From Melioribacter sp. (GTDB taxonomy: Bacteria; Bacteroidota; Ignavibacteria; Ignavibacteriales; Melioribacteraceae): a stretch of DNA of 61,186 nt. Below, one piece after another: positions 1 to 7,929 of this stretch; within the stretch, counting starts at the first letter, position 1, and every line of letters starts with the position of its first letter. The position numbers and the translations under genes are program-made. The notes under the pieces are model-generated. The model searched no databases, had not been told where the DNA came from, and saw nothing but the letters and a program-made list of their open reading frames with translations. The stretch covers positions 1 to 61,186 of the forward strand of contig JAHEZQ010000026.1 of the NCBI GenBank assembly GCA_023250955.1. The letters are read 5' to 3'.

Positions 1-1
1 T

Positions 2-601
2 CCGCAATATTTATTTCTATCACTAGATGATATGAACAAACCCGGCTTTGAAGATGCAAAATTAGTTTTCACTCCTCCTCTTAGAGAAAAATGGCATCAA
101 GAAAAACTTTGGGCAGGTATTATGAAGAATACACTTCAAATAGTTTCTACCGACCATTGTCCATTCTGTTTTAATGAACAGAAAGAATTAGGTAAAGGTG
201 ATTTCACGAAAATTCCTAATGGCGGACCCGGGATCGAACACCGCATGCAATTACTTTTTGACGGTGGAGTTAATGCAGGAAGAATTACTTTAAACCGTTG
301 GGTTGAAATTACGTCTACAGCTCCCGCAAAAATGTTCGGAATATTTCCGCGTAAAGGTACAATTGCACCCGGCAGTGATGCCGATATAGTAATTTGGGAT
401 CCGGAAAAAGAATATACAATTTCAGCTAAGACTCATCATATGGCAGTTGATTATTCCATGTATGAAGGGAAAAAAGTAAAAGGTAATGCTGATTTAGTAA
501 TCTCTCGCGGGGAAGTTATTGTTGAAAAAGAAAAGTTCTTTGGGAAAGCTGGAAGAGGAAATTTTGTTAAGAGAGATACTTACGGTACCGCATGGAATTG
601 A
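2..601 (+). CDS. Dihydropyrimidinase, C-terminal part (5' end outside window)
   Basis: This is the C-terminal third of a cyclic amidohydrolase of the dihydropyrimidinase (hydantoinase) family, which opens dihydrouracil or dihydrothymine rings. The frame is open to the window edge and begins PQYLFLSLDDMN, a typical internal stretch of the family, so the Met at position 32 is not the start. Visible features are STDHCPF, carrying the Asp that ligates the catalytic metals, then GGPGIEHRMQ, and the closing beta-sandwich segment GTIAPGSDADIVIWDP that is shared by amidohydrolases. The nucleobase transporter 56 bases downstream supports a role in pyrimidine uptake and breakdown. A D-hydantoinase with another substrate is possible. 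Family is sure; exact substrate is not. Confidence 0.93.
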   Translation, partial: PQYLFLSLDDMNKPGFEDAKLVFTPPLREKWHQEKLWAGIMKNTLQIVSTDHCPFCFNEQKELGKGDFTKIPNGGPGIEHRMQLLFDGGVNAGRITLNRWVEITSTAPAKMFGIFPRKGTIAPGSDADIVIWDPEKEYTISAKTHHMAVDYSMYEGKKVKGNADLVISRGEVIVEKEKFFGKAGRGNFVKRDTYGTAWN

Positions 602-657
602 CAGATTGAATTCTGTAAATCACGAAGAACTAATTTAATTATCATCGAAAGGATAGC

Positions 658-2079
658 ATGGAAAAACTTTTTTCCGAAGGCTTGGTAGAGACTGATCTTT
701 CTAGTCTTAATGACACTAAATTATTCAATAAAGACCTTGCACCAACAAAAATAAATCAACGCACGTGGGGAACTTACAACGTTGCATCTCTTTGGATTGG
801 AATGAGTGTTTGTATCACAACTTATATGCTTGCAAGTGGATTAATCGCCGGAGGAATGAATTGGTGGCAGGCATTAATGACAATAGCACTTGGTAACGTA
901 ATTGTTCTTATTCCAATGATACTTAATGCTCATGCCGGTACAAAATATGGGATTCCATTTCCTGTACTTGCACGTGCTGCGTTTGGTACACTTGGTTCAA
1001 ATGTTCCTGCCTTACTTCGTGCAATTGTTGCTTGCGGTTGGTTCGGAATTCAAACTTGGATTGGCGGTCAAGCTTTGAATTCACTATTAAGCGTTCTCAT
1101 TCCGCAATGGGCATCTTGGGATTTAGGTTCAGCAGCAGGATTTCTCATTTTCTGGTTGATGAATGTTTATTTTATTGTAAATGGAATGGAATCAATCCGG
1201 TGGCTTGAAGCTCTTGGTGCACCTTTTCTTCTTGTTGTTGGAATTGCTCTACTAATCTGGGCATATGTTCAAGCTGGGGGTTGGGGACCGATTTTAAGTC
1301 AACCAAGTAAATTTCAAACCGTTGGTGAATTCTGGAAATTTTTTATTCCTGCTCTTACTGGTATGGTGGGATATTGGGCAACACTTTCATTAAACATTCC
1401 GGATTTTTCACGTTTTGCGAAAAGTCAAAAAGCACAAATGTTAGGACAAGCAATTGGATTACCGCCAACAATGGTATTGTATTCTTTCATTGGTGTAGCA
1501 GTAACTTCTGCAACAGTAGTAATATTTGGTGAAGCAATCTGGGACCCGGTAATACTTCTAACAAAGTTTCATAATCCAATTATTGTTATAATTTCTTTAC
1601 TTGCATTAATGGTAGCAACATTAACTACAAATATTGCAGCAAATGTTGTTTCTCCCGCAAATGATTTTTCAAATGTATATCCCCAAAAAATAACTTTTAT
1701 ACGTGGCGGATTAATGACGGCTGTTCTTGGTATTATCATAATGCCTTGGAAATTATTATCTGATTACAGTGCTTACATCTTTGGTTGGCTTGTCGGTTAC
1801 TCAGGATTCTTAGGACCGATCGCTGGAATTTTAATTTGTGATTATTTTCTTATTAAGAAGAAGAAATTAATTGTTATTGATCTCTATAGAAGAAACGGTG
1901 AATATGAATTCACAGATGGTTTTAATTTAAAAGCAATCTATGCATTAATAGCCGGAGTGTTTGTTGCACTAATAGGTTTAATGGTTCCCTCACTTAGATT
2001 TTTATATGATTATGCTTGGTTTATTGGTTTTGGTGTATCATTCATAGTGTATTTTTTAATTATGAAAAAAAATAAATAA
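658..2079 (+). CDS. NCS1-family nucleobase:cation symporter
   Basis: This 473-residue, very hydrophobic protein has about twelve membrane helices and the NCS1 N-terminal signature: RTWGTYNVASLWIGMSV, then GIPFPVLARAAFG and ACGWFGIQTWIGG. NCS1 carriers (Mhp1, uracil, allantoin and cytosine permeases) import nucleobases or hydantoins with Na+ or H+ across the inner membrane. It follows the dihydropyrimidinase gene by 56 bases and is directly followed by a lipoprotein gene, so the three probably form one transcript. Uracil, thymine or a hydantoin is the likely cargo, inferred from the neighbour. The protein has the usual family length and no visible damage. Confidence 0.92.
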   Translation: MEKLFSEGLVETDLSSLNDTKLFNKDLAPTKINQRTWGTYNVASLWIGMSVCITTYMLASGLIAGGMNWWQALMTIALGNVIVLIPMILNAHAGTKYGIPFPVLARAAFGTLGSNVPALLRAIVACGWFGIQTWIGGQALNSLLSVLIPQWASWDLGSAAGFLIFWLMNVYFIVNGMESIRWLEALGAPFLLVVGIALLIWAYVQAGGWGPILSQPSKFQTVGEFWKFFIPALTGMVGYWATLSLNIPDFSRFAKSQKAQMLGQAIGLPPTMVLYSFIGVAVTSATVVIFGEAIWDPVILLTKFHNPIIVIISLLALMVATLTTNIAANVVSPANDFSNVYPQKITFIRGGLMTAVLGIIIMPWKLLSDYSAYIFGWLVGYSGFLGPIAGILICDYFLIKKKKLIVIDLYRRNGEYEFTDGFNLKAIYALIAGVFVALIGLMVPSLRFLYDYAWFIGFGVSFIVYFLIMKKNK

Positions 2080-2094
2080 ATGTTCGGAGATTCA

Positions 2095-2568
2095 ATGATT
2101 AAAGTTACAAAACGTTTAATAATTATTTCTTTGGTTGCAATACTTGTCTACTCATGTAAGGAAAAATCCAATGAGGAAACTGCTGCACCGACTGCTGCTG
2201 ATGTAACTACAATAGGGACAACACTAACAAATTTTAGTAACGCACTTGCAATAGTAGATTCAACAACTTTGCGGAAATTAGCATCTCCCAATTTTGTTCT
2301 CCTTGATGAAGGCAAAGATTACGACTATCCGCTAATGATTCAGCAAATTAAAACGATTCATAATATGGGTACGATGACAAGAAAACCGCAAATGTTCCGA
2401 ACAGTAATCCATAAAGATGTTGCATGGTCGTACTATCAAGTATTAGTGAATTTCCGTACACAACAAAAAAGTATTGATCTAAATTTATTAGAATCTGCTG
2501 TTTTGGAAAAGACTAAAGAAGGATGGGTAATTGTAATGATGACCACAGCTCCGCAGACTGTAAAATGA
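2095..2568 (+). CDS. Lipoprotein with DUF4440/SnoaL-like fold
   Basis: I start this gene at the ATG at 2095 and not the in-frame ATG at 2080. A GGAG lies seven bases before 2095, and from there the protein opens with a proper lipoprotein signal, MIKVTKRLIIISLVAILVYS, followed by the lipobox Cys. The remaining ~135 residues look like an NTF2-like (DUF4440) domain: an N-terminal helix, then FVLLDEGKDYDY, VAWSYYQVLVNF and a closing beta strand. It should sit in the periplasm anchored by lipid. It abuts the nucleobase transporter gene and is probably cotranscribed with it. The function is unknown; the fold call is moderate and rests on pattern only. Confidence 0.72.
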   Translation: MIKVTKRLIIISLVAILVYSCKEKSNEETAAPTAADVTTIGTTLTNFSNALAIVDSTTLRKLASPNFVLLDEGKDYDYPLMIQQIKTIHNMGTMTRKPQMFRTVIHKDVAWSYYQVLVNFRTQQKSIDLNLLESAVLEKTKEGWVIVMMTTAPQTVK

Positions 2569-2601
2569 TGGTGAGGGATATTTTTTTCAACAACAATAAA
2601 A

Positions 2602-3312
2602 TTACTGCATATTGTTATAAACTGATTGAACGTCATCATCTTCTTCTAAAGCTTCAATAAGAGTATTTACATCTTTGTGTTGTTCTTCCGTAACTTCTTT
2701 ATAGTTGGTTGGGATATACTGGAGCTCTGTTGCTTTGATCTCAATATTTTTCTCTTCGAGCGCTTTCTGCATATTACCATATTCTTGAAATGGTGTGTAG
2801 ATATAAATGAATTCATCGTCGTAAGAAAATTCATCAAGTCCAAAATCAATTAGTTCTAATTCTAGATTATCAAGATCTGTAACAGAATTTTTAGGGATTT
2901 TGAACAATCCTTTACGTTCAAACATAAACGCAATTGATCCGGTTGTTCCTAAAGAACCTTCGTACTTTCTAAAATGATGACGAACATTTGCAACAGTTCT
3001 TGTTGGATTATCAGTTGCACATTCTACAACGACACCAATTCCATGCGGTGCATAACCTTCATAAATTATTTCCTGGTAACCGGTTGTGTCTTTTGATATA
3101 GCTCTTTTAATTGCAGCTTCAACTTTATCTTTTGGCATGTTTACACTTTTTGCATTCTGAATTGCAATTCTCAATTTGGAATTTACTTTCGAATCGGAAC
3201 CTGCTGCTTTAACTGCAATTTCAATATCTTTTCTTATCCTATTGAATGCTTTTGACATGCGTGCATAACGTGCAAACATTACATGTTTTCTGGTCTCAAA
3301 TATTCTACCCAT
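2602..3312 (-). CDS. yebC: YebC/PmpR-family translation/transcription regulator
   Basis: This 236-residue protein is a full-length member of the YebC/TACO1 family, with the Bacteroidetes-type opening MGRIFETRKHVMFARYARMS followed by KAFNRIRKDIEIAVKAAG. The middle motif YEGYAPHGIGVVVECATDNP and TVANVRHHFRKYEGSLGTTGS are diagnostic. Family members are cytosolic; some are described as DNA-binding regulators and more recent work ties them to relief of ribosome stalling at proline stretches. It stands alone on the minus strand, convergent with the lipoprotein gene, and its upstream region (3313-3501) is shared with a divergent lipoprotein gene. No anomalies are visible. Confidence 0.95.
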   Translation of the reverse strand: MGRIFETRKHVMFARYARMSKAFNRIRKDIEIAVKAAGSDSKVNSKLRIAIQNAKSVNMPKDKVEAAIKRAISKDTTGYQEIIYEGYAPHGIGVVVECATDNPTRTVANVRHHFRKYEGSLGTTGSIAFMFERKGLFKIPKNSVTDLDNLELELIDFGLDEFSYDDEFIYIYTPFQEYGNMQKALEEKNIEIKATELQYIPTNYKEVTEEQHKDVNTLIEALEEDDDVQSVYNNMQ

Positions 3313-3501
3313 GAATTATTTCCTTTTACTAAAGTTATTTTTTTGACGGGACAAATTTAATAAATCATATTTAAATTAAAGTATCAATCAACTAAAAATT
3401 AATCAGTTGCAATAAAATTATAATTACATTGACATCATTCTAAAATTAATGCAATTTTTGTATGAATATGTAAATAAATTGTCGATTAAATTGTTGGTGA
3501 A

Positions 3502-4206
3502 ATGATAACTTCTAATAGAATCAGCTCGGTTTCCTTCCTTTTCAGTTTATTCTTAATTATTTCATTTTTGGGGTGTAGCGAACTTCTTGATAGGGTAATA
3601 ATTCCTAGAAATGTAGTTCTCTCTATTTATAGATCTCCCAAACTTGATCAGTATAAAATAAATTCGGTTACACTATTGCCAATGGCTCCAGATGATACGA
3701 CCGATCATGGGACTTTCTTTGCAACTAACCATTTTCTCAATTCATTAAAACAAAAATTTCCAAATACAAAATTCGAAGTACCTCCTGTAGATTCAATAAT
3801 GGCCTTTGATTCTTTAGCTATTGTGAAAATAATTGATTCAATAGAGAAATTGAGAAGACTTGATTTGAAATATTTTTTTGACACTGATCTTGGTTATGCC
3901 GTTGAAGAAAATTATGCTGATGCTATGTTAATTGGGACAATAAATAAAATTGTAAATAAAAAAGGATTTAGTTCCGGTCGAGGAATTTTCAAACCAATAG
4001 ACGCTACACTTACTTCATGTCAGTTCACTTATTATTTGATATCGTTGAAAGATGGCAGAGTACTTTGGAAAGCCCAAATACTTGGCGAAGAAGGATATTA
4101 TTTATTAGGTAAAGAAGAAGAGTTTGCACCATTGGATTATGCAATCTCAAATGGAATAGATAAAGTAATTGATAAAATCCCATTAACAGATTCTAAATTA
4201 GAGTAA
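3502..4206 (+). CDS. Lipoprotein of unknown function
   Basis: I do not recognise the family. The 234-residue product opens with a lipoprotein signal peptide whose lipobox is SFLGC near residue 25, so it should be a lipid-anchored periplasmic or outer-membrane protein. The mature part has an alternating alpha/beta pattern with short strands INSVTLLPM, YADAMLIGTINKI and FTYYLISLKDGRVLWKAQI. This resembles, loosely, CsgG-like or DUF799-like lipoproteins in which a strand ending in 'DGRVLW' is common; that resemblance is only a guess. The gene lies 30 bases before an aldehyde dehydrogenase gene and may share its transcript. Confidence 0.6.
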   Translation: MITSNRISSVSFLFSLFLIISFLGCSELLDRVIIPRNVVLSIYRSPKLDQYKINSVTLLPMAPDDTTDHGTFFATNHFLNSLKQKFPNTKFEVPPVDSIMAFDSLAIVKIIDSIEKLRRLDLKYFFDTDLGYAVEENYADAMLIGTINKIVNKKGFSSGRGIFKPIDATLTSCQFTYYLISLKDGRVLWKAQILGEEGYYLLGKEEEFAPLDYAISNGIDKVIDKIPLTDSKLE

Positions 4207-4236
4207 TTATTTAGATACAAAATATTATGGAGTCAG

Positions 4237-5802
4237 ATGAACAATCAAACAGAAGATTTTAATCCCGCTACCGGAGAAAGTTTAGGCTTTTCTAAACTGC
4301 ATTCTATTGATGAATTAAAAGAAATGATCCAACTAGCAGCAGAATCTCAAAAATTATGGGAAGAAAATTCATTAGCAGAGAGGATTAAATATGTTCTTAA
4401 GATTCGTGAATATATAGTTGATAATGCAGATAAAATTGCAGAGATAATATCGCGTGACAATGGTAAAACACGAATTGATGCATTAGCTACGGAAGTCATA
4501 CCTGCTGCTATGGGGATCTCATTCTACTGTAAAAATGCAAGAAGATTTTTACGAGACAAGAAACTCAGTAGTGGAAATATATTTTTTATCAACAAGAGAA
4601 GTAAAATAGTCAGAGTATCTTTCGGGGTTGTTGGGATAATATCTCCGTGGAATTATCCATTCTCAATTCCATTAGCAGATGTTATACTTGGTTTACTTTC
4701 AGGTAATGCAGTAATATTAAAAACTGCATCTGAAACACAAATGGTTGGATTAGTTTTGAAGGAAGCGGTTGAATATGCAAATCTACCAGACGGACTTTTT
4801 AGTTTTATTAATATGCCAGGAAAAATTGCAGGGGACGCTTTTCTTGATTGTGGTGTAAATAAATTATTTTTTACTGGGTCAGTAACTGTTGGAAAATATT
4901 TGATGGGACAAGCCGCAAAAAATTTAACACCAATTTGCCTTGAACTCGGCGGTAACGATGCAATGATTGTATGTGATGATGCTGACCCTTACCGTGCAGC
5001 AATGGGCGCTTTATGGGCTGGTTTTCACAATGCAGGACAATCTTGCGGCGGGGTTGAACGAATTTATGTCCATGAAAAAGTTTATGATTCCTTCATGTCT
5101 ATACTAAAAGATAAAATTGAAAGTCTACGTGTCGATTACGACAATGATTTTAATGCTGATATGAGTTGTATGACTACGGAAAGACAATTAGAGACCGTAA
5201 GAAATCATATTGAAGACGCTTTGAATAAAGGTGCAAATGTTTTTGCTCAGTCTAAAACTCCTAAAGATAATCAATTGGAAAATTTTCACCCGGCAGTGGT
5301 TCTTACAAACGTTAATCACGATATGATCGTTATGCGAGATGAAACTTTTGGACCGGTCGTTGGTGTTATGAAATTCAATAATTATGATGAAGCAATAAAT
5401 TTAGCAAATGATTCTTATTTGGGACTTACAGGATCTGTGTGGACAAAGAGTCAAAATCGAGGTGAGAAAATTGCGAAACAAATTAAAGCCGGTGTTGTTA
5501 CTATTAATGACCATCTTATGAGTCACGGATTAGCCGAAACTCCATGGGGAGGATTTAAGGAATCCGGTATAGGAAGAACTCATGGCGAGATGGGATTTGA
5601 TGAAATGACTCAACCATTAACTATTGTGAAAGATATTCTGCCATTTGTAAAAAAGAATTTATGGTGGCATCCTTACAATAAAAATCTTTACAACGGTTTA
5701 AAAGGATTGATAGATTTACTTTACAATAAAAAATTATCTAAACGAATCAACGGTTTAGGTAACCTAATGAAAATTGTTCTTAGAATTTTTAGAAAAGAAT
5801 AA
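4237..5802 (+). CDS. NAD(P)-dependent aldehyde dehydrogenase
   Basis: This 521-residue protein belongs to the aldehyde dehydrogenase superfamily and oxidises an aldehyde to the acid with NAD or NADP. The active site is complete: the general base Glu236 sits in LELGGND and the nucleophile Cys270 in GQSCGGVERIYV; the substrate-side motif IISPWNYPFSIPL and the late motif ETFGPVVGVM are also present. A C-terminal tail of about 50 residues beyond the usual end (NLWWHPYNKNLYNGLKGL onward) is basic and amphipathic and might touch membrane. The substrate is not evident. It differs clearly from the ALDH7-type enzyme at 48.96 kb. Possibly cotranscribed with the lipoprotein gene upstream. Confidence 0.92.
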   Translation: MNNQTEDFNPATGESLGFSKLHSIDELKEMIQLAAESQKLWEENSLAERIKYVLKIREYIVDNADKIAEIISRDNGKTRIDALATEVIPAAMGISFYCKNARRFLRDKKLSSGNIFFINKRSKIVRVSFGVVGIISPWNYPFSIPLADVILGLLSGNAVILKTASETQMVGLVLKEAVEYANLPDGLFSFINMPGKIAGDAFLDCGVNKLFFTGSVTVGKYLMGQAAKNLTPICLELGGNDAMIVCDDADPYRAAMGALWAGFHNAGQSCGGVERIYVHEKVYDSFMSILKDKIESLRVDYDNDFNADMSCMTTERQLETVRNHIEDALNKGANVFAQSKTPKDNQLENFHPAVVLTNVNHDMIVMRDETFGPVVGVMKFNNYDEAINLANDSYLGLTGSVWTKSQNRGEKIAKQIKAGVVTINDHLMSHGLAETPWGGFKESGIGRTHGEMGFDEMTQPLTIVKDILPFVKKNLWWHPYNKNLYNGLKGLIDLLYNKKLSKRINGLGNLMKIVLRIFRKE

Positions 5803-5803
5803 A

Positions 5804-5818
5804 AGAGTAAAGACGCGA
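5804..5818 (+). repeat. Half copy of the GAGACGCG palindromic repeat
   Basis: The bases AGAGTAAAGACGCGA just after the aldehyde dehydrogenase stop match, with one change, the left arm of the perfect palindrome at 9390-9417 (AGAGTAGAGACGCGA). Both are preceded by a similar GAATAAA stretch. The right arm is missing or decayed here. Confidence 0.5.
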
Positions 5819-5868
5819 CCTGCCTACCGCAAGAAGGTATATCACTTCTATAAATGATATTGACTGAA

Positions 5869-6213
5869 CTATTGATTAGGGAAACTACCTATTGCTTCTT
5901 CGAGAGTGGGGTAGATGTCAAATGCTTCATTTAACTTGGTCAATCCAAATAGTAGTCTTACAGATTCATTCAAGCCGGATAGAATCAGTTTGCTACCCAA
6001 TGATACTAATTTTCTATGAGCAACAACCATAGACCCTAAAAAAGTAGAATCAATCATTTCTATATTACTTAAATCAAAAATAATATTCAGTTCACCTTGG
6101 TCAATGTTATTCAAAATAAAATTTTTGAAACTGACTGCACTTGAAATAGTTGCCAATGGATTCAATGACTTGATAATTAGAAGATTACCAATTTTTTCAC
6201 CAGAATATTCCAT
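5869..6213 (-). CDS. STAS-domain anti-sigma factor antagonist (SpoIIAA/RsbV-like)
   Basis: A 114-residue single STAS domain. The phospho-acceptor loop is intact: DLSNIEMIDSTFLG places Ser56 where SpoIIAA/RsbV proteins are phosphorylated by their cognate anti-sigma kinase. Unphosphorylated antagonists bind the kinase and free the sigma factor or another partner; a PP2C phosphatase reverses phosphorylation. It is divergent from the porin gene across a 190-base gap, and a HAMP-PP2C phosphatase is encoded two genes further, so the phosphatase may act on this protein. No RsbW/SpoIIAB-type kinase gene is seen in the window. Cytosolic. Family assignment is strong; the pairing is inference. Confidence 0.9.
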   Translation of the reverse strand: MEYSGEKIGNLLIIKSLNPLATISSAVSFKNFILNNIDQGELNIIFDLSNIEMIDSTFLGSMVVAHRKLVSLGSKLILSGLNESVRLLFGLTKLNEAFDIYPTLEEAIGSFPNQ

Positions 6214-6403
6214 AGATCACTCTATATTTTAAGTTTTTCTTTTTTACTTATATAAAATAAATAAAATATACTATCAATTGCTCGTGCATGGACAATATAT
6301 AAAGAGTAGATAGTTCATTATTACAAATAAAATATATTACATATTGTACGATATCTTACTAAATAATAAATTAATTTTGTAATTAAAGTACGAAGGTTTT
6401 TAG

Positions 6404-7492
6404 ATGATTAAAAATATGCACAGGCAAATATTCGCTTTTCTCATTATTCTACTTGTGTTGTCACATATAGTATTTGTATCAAGTTCATCAGCGCAAGAAA
6501 AACGGTTTGAAATATATGGTTATAGCCAAATTGATTTTTCTGCTTCTAATAGTTCGGGCTCCATTTCTGGATTTAATCAAAGAAGAATAAATCTTATTGG
6601 TGAGTTTTTTCTTGATCAGAAAATAAGAGTTCTAAGCGATATAGAATTTAAAGGTGGAACTGATATTACTCCTAACGATCCCAATTCTGTGGGAACTGTA
6701 AAAGTATCTCGTGCATGGATGGAATATTCCGTTTCTTCTGAATTAAAAATTCGTGCAGGGAAAATGATCACCCCTTTTGGCCTATATAATCTTATCCACG
6801 ATGCGTCAGCATCTTATTTTGCAGTTGATCCTCCGTTATTGTATTCAGATATAAAACTATCCCCATCATTACAACCTAACAGACTGTTTGCAAAATATTA
6901 TACGGGTGTTGAGTTTTTAGGAACATTGGATTTAGATAAAGAGGGAAGCCAATTAGAATATTCTGTCGGGATAGGTAATGGGCGCGGGCTAAGTATTACT
7001 GGCGACGATTTAAATAACAACCGTTCAGTATCAGCCCGCATAATGTATAGACCATCCCTACTCAGGGGTTTTCAAATTGGTAGTTCATTTTATACAGACA
7101 GAAATTATGATGGAATTGGCGGGGTAAAAAATGATCTTGAATATGCTTATGGAATTGACCTTCAATATGAAGACAGTGAAATGCAAATCCAAGCTGAAGG
7201 ATTAGCTTCTTCCTACAAAATAATTAATGGTGACCGTATTACAACCGGAATTAGTTATATCCAAATAGCTTATACATTTTTTGATGTTCTAACTCCATTT
7301 GTTAATTATTCAATTGTTCTCGCAGATTTAAGCAATAATAACTCTATGTTCAGCAGATTCAATTTAGGTCTGAACTATGCTATATCACCGAATTTATTCT
7401 TGAAAACCGAAATTCAGTTCCATCAGTCTGAAGAAGAATTTAGTGAAAATAGTTTTAACGTATTTAAGATTAGCGCTGCTATTGCATTTTAG
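6404..7492 (+). CDS. Outer-membrane beta-barrel porin-like protein
   Basis: A 362-residue protein with an N-terminal signal peptide that ends near SSSSAQE, followed by amphipathic strands typical of an outer-membrane barrel (FEIYGYSQIDFSAS, RINLIGEFFLDQKIRVLSDIE, WMEYSVSSELKIRAGKMITP). The motif KIRAGKMITPFGLYN resembles phosphate-selective porin O/P and other 16- or 18-stranded porins, and the chain ends in an aromatic (IAF), as barrel proteins do. A GAAGG about nine bases before ATG 6404 supports the start. The next gene, 11 bases away, encodes a PstS-like periplasmic protein, suggesting uptake or sensing of an anion. Substrate unknown. Confidence 0.8.
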   Translation: MIKNMHRQIFAFLIILLVLSHIVFVSSSSAQEKRFEIYGYSQIDFSASNSSGSISGFNQRRINLIGEFFLDQKIRVLSDIEFKGGTDITPNDPNSVGTVKVSRAWMEYSVSSELKIRAGKMITPFGLYNLIHDASASYFAVDPPLLYSDIKLSPSLQPNRLFAKYYTGVEFLGTLDLDKEGSQLEYSVGIGNGRGLSITGDDLNNNRSVSARIMYRPSLLRGFQIGSSFYTDRNYDGIGGVKNDLEYAYGIDLQYEDSEMQIQAEGLASSYKIINGDRITTGISYIQIAYTFFDVLTPFVNYSIVLADLSNNNSMFSRFNLGLNYAISPNLFLKTEIQFHQSEEEFSENSFNVFKISAAIAF

Positions 7493-7503
7493 AAAAAGTA
7501 ATT

Positions 7504-7926
7504 ATGAAATTTTATTTTAAATATTTAGTTCTTATTTGTTCTTTCACCATATTTTGTGAATCTAATGCACAAGTAATAATTTCTAATACTAATAACCCTA
7601 TTGCAACACTATCAAAAGCGAATTTGAGGAATATATTTTTAGGCAATACTATAACCTGGGCGACAGATCAATTTATTAAAGTTGCAGATTATACCGCAGA
7701 GTCGAAGGTGAGAAAAGAATTTAGCAATAATTATTTGGATCTTACTCCTCAAAAAGTGAGCATGATATGGATTAAAGTATCACTCAGCGGAAAAGCTGTC
7801 CCGCCAAAAATATTCCGTGATGAAGATGAATTGAAACAATTTATAGCAGAGAATGAAAATGCAATCGGGTATGTAAGTTCATCTCAAAATCTTTCCCAAA
7901 AATTGAAAGTTATTCAGATCAGATAA
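7504..7926 (+). CDS. Small PstS-like periplasmic binding protein
   Basis: A 140-residue exported protein (signal peptide ends at SNAQ) that looks like one lobe of a phosphate/oxyanion-binding PstS-type protein: NPIATLSKANLRNIFLGNTITW resembles the 'l....l..IF.G...W' start, and ENENAIGYVSS the closing 'AIGYv' of this family. Short stand-alone versions of this fold occur beside porins and sensor genes in other bacteria. It lies between the porin gene (11 bases) and the HAMP-phosphatase gene (3 bases), so it may deliver an anion signal to the membrane phosphatase. The length is about half a normal PstS, so transport through an ABC channel is unlikely; no pstABC genes are present. Confidence 0.75.
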   Translation: MKFYFKYLVLICSFTIFCESNAQVIISNTNNPIATLSKANLRNIFLGNTITWATDQFIKVADYTAESKVRKEFSNNYLDLTPQKVSMIWIKVSLSGKAVPPKIFRDEDELKQFIAENENAIGYVSSSQNLSQKLKVIQIR

Positions 7927-7929
7927 AGA

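Noticed and set aside
2080-2094. Start of the DUF4440-like lipoprotein at the first ATG
   Set aside because: No ribosome site precedes it, while GGAG lies seven bases before the ATG at 2095 and gives a normal signal peptide.
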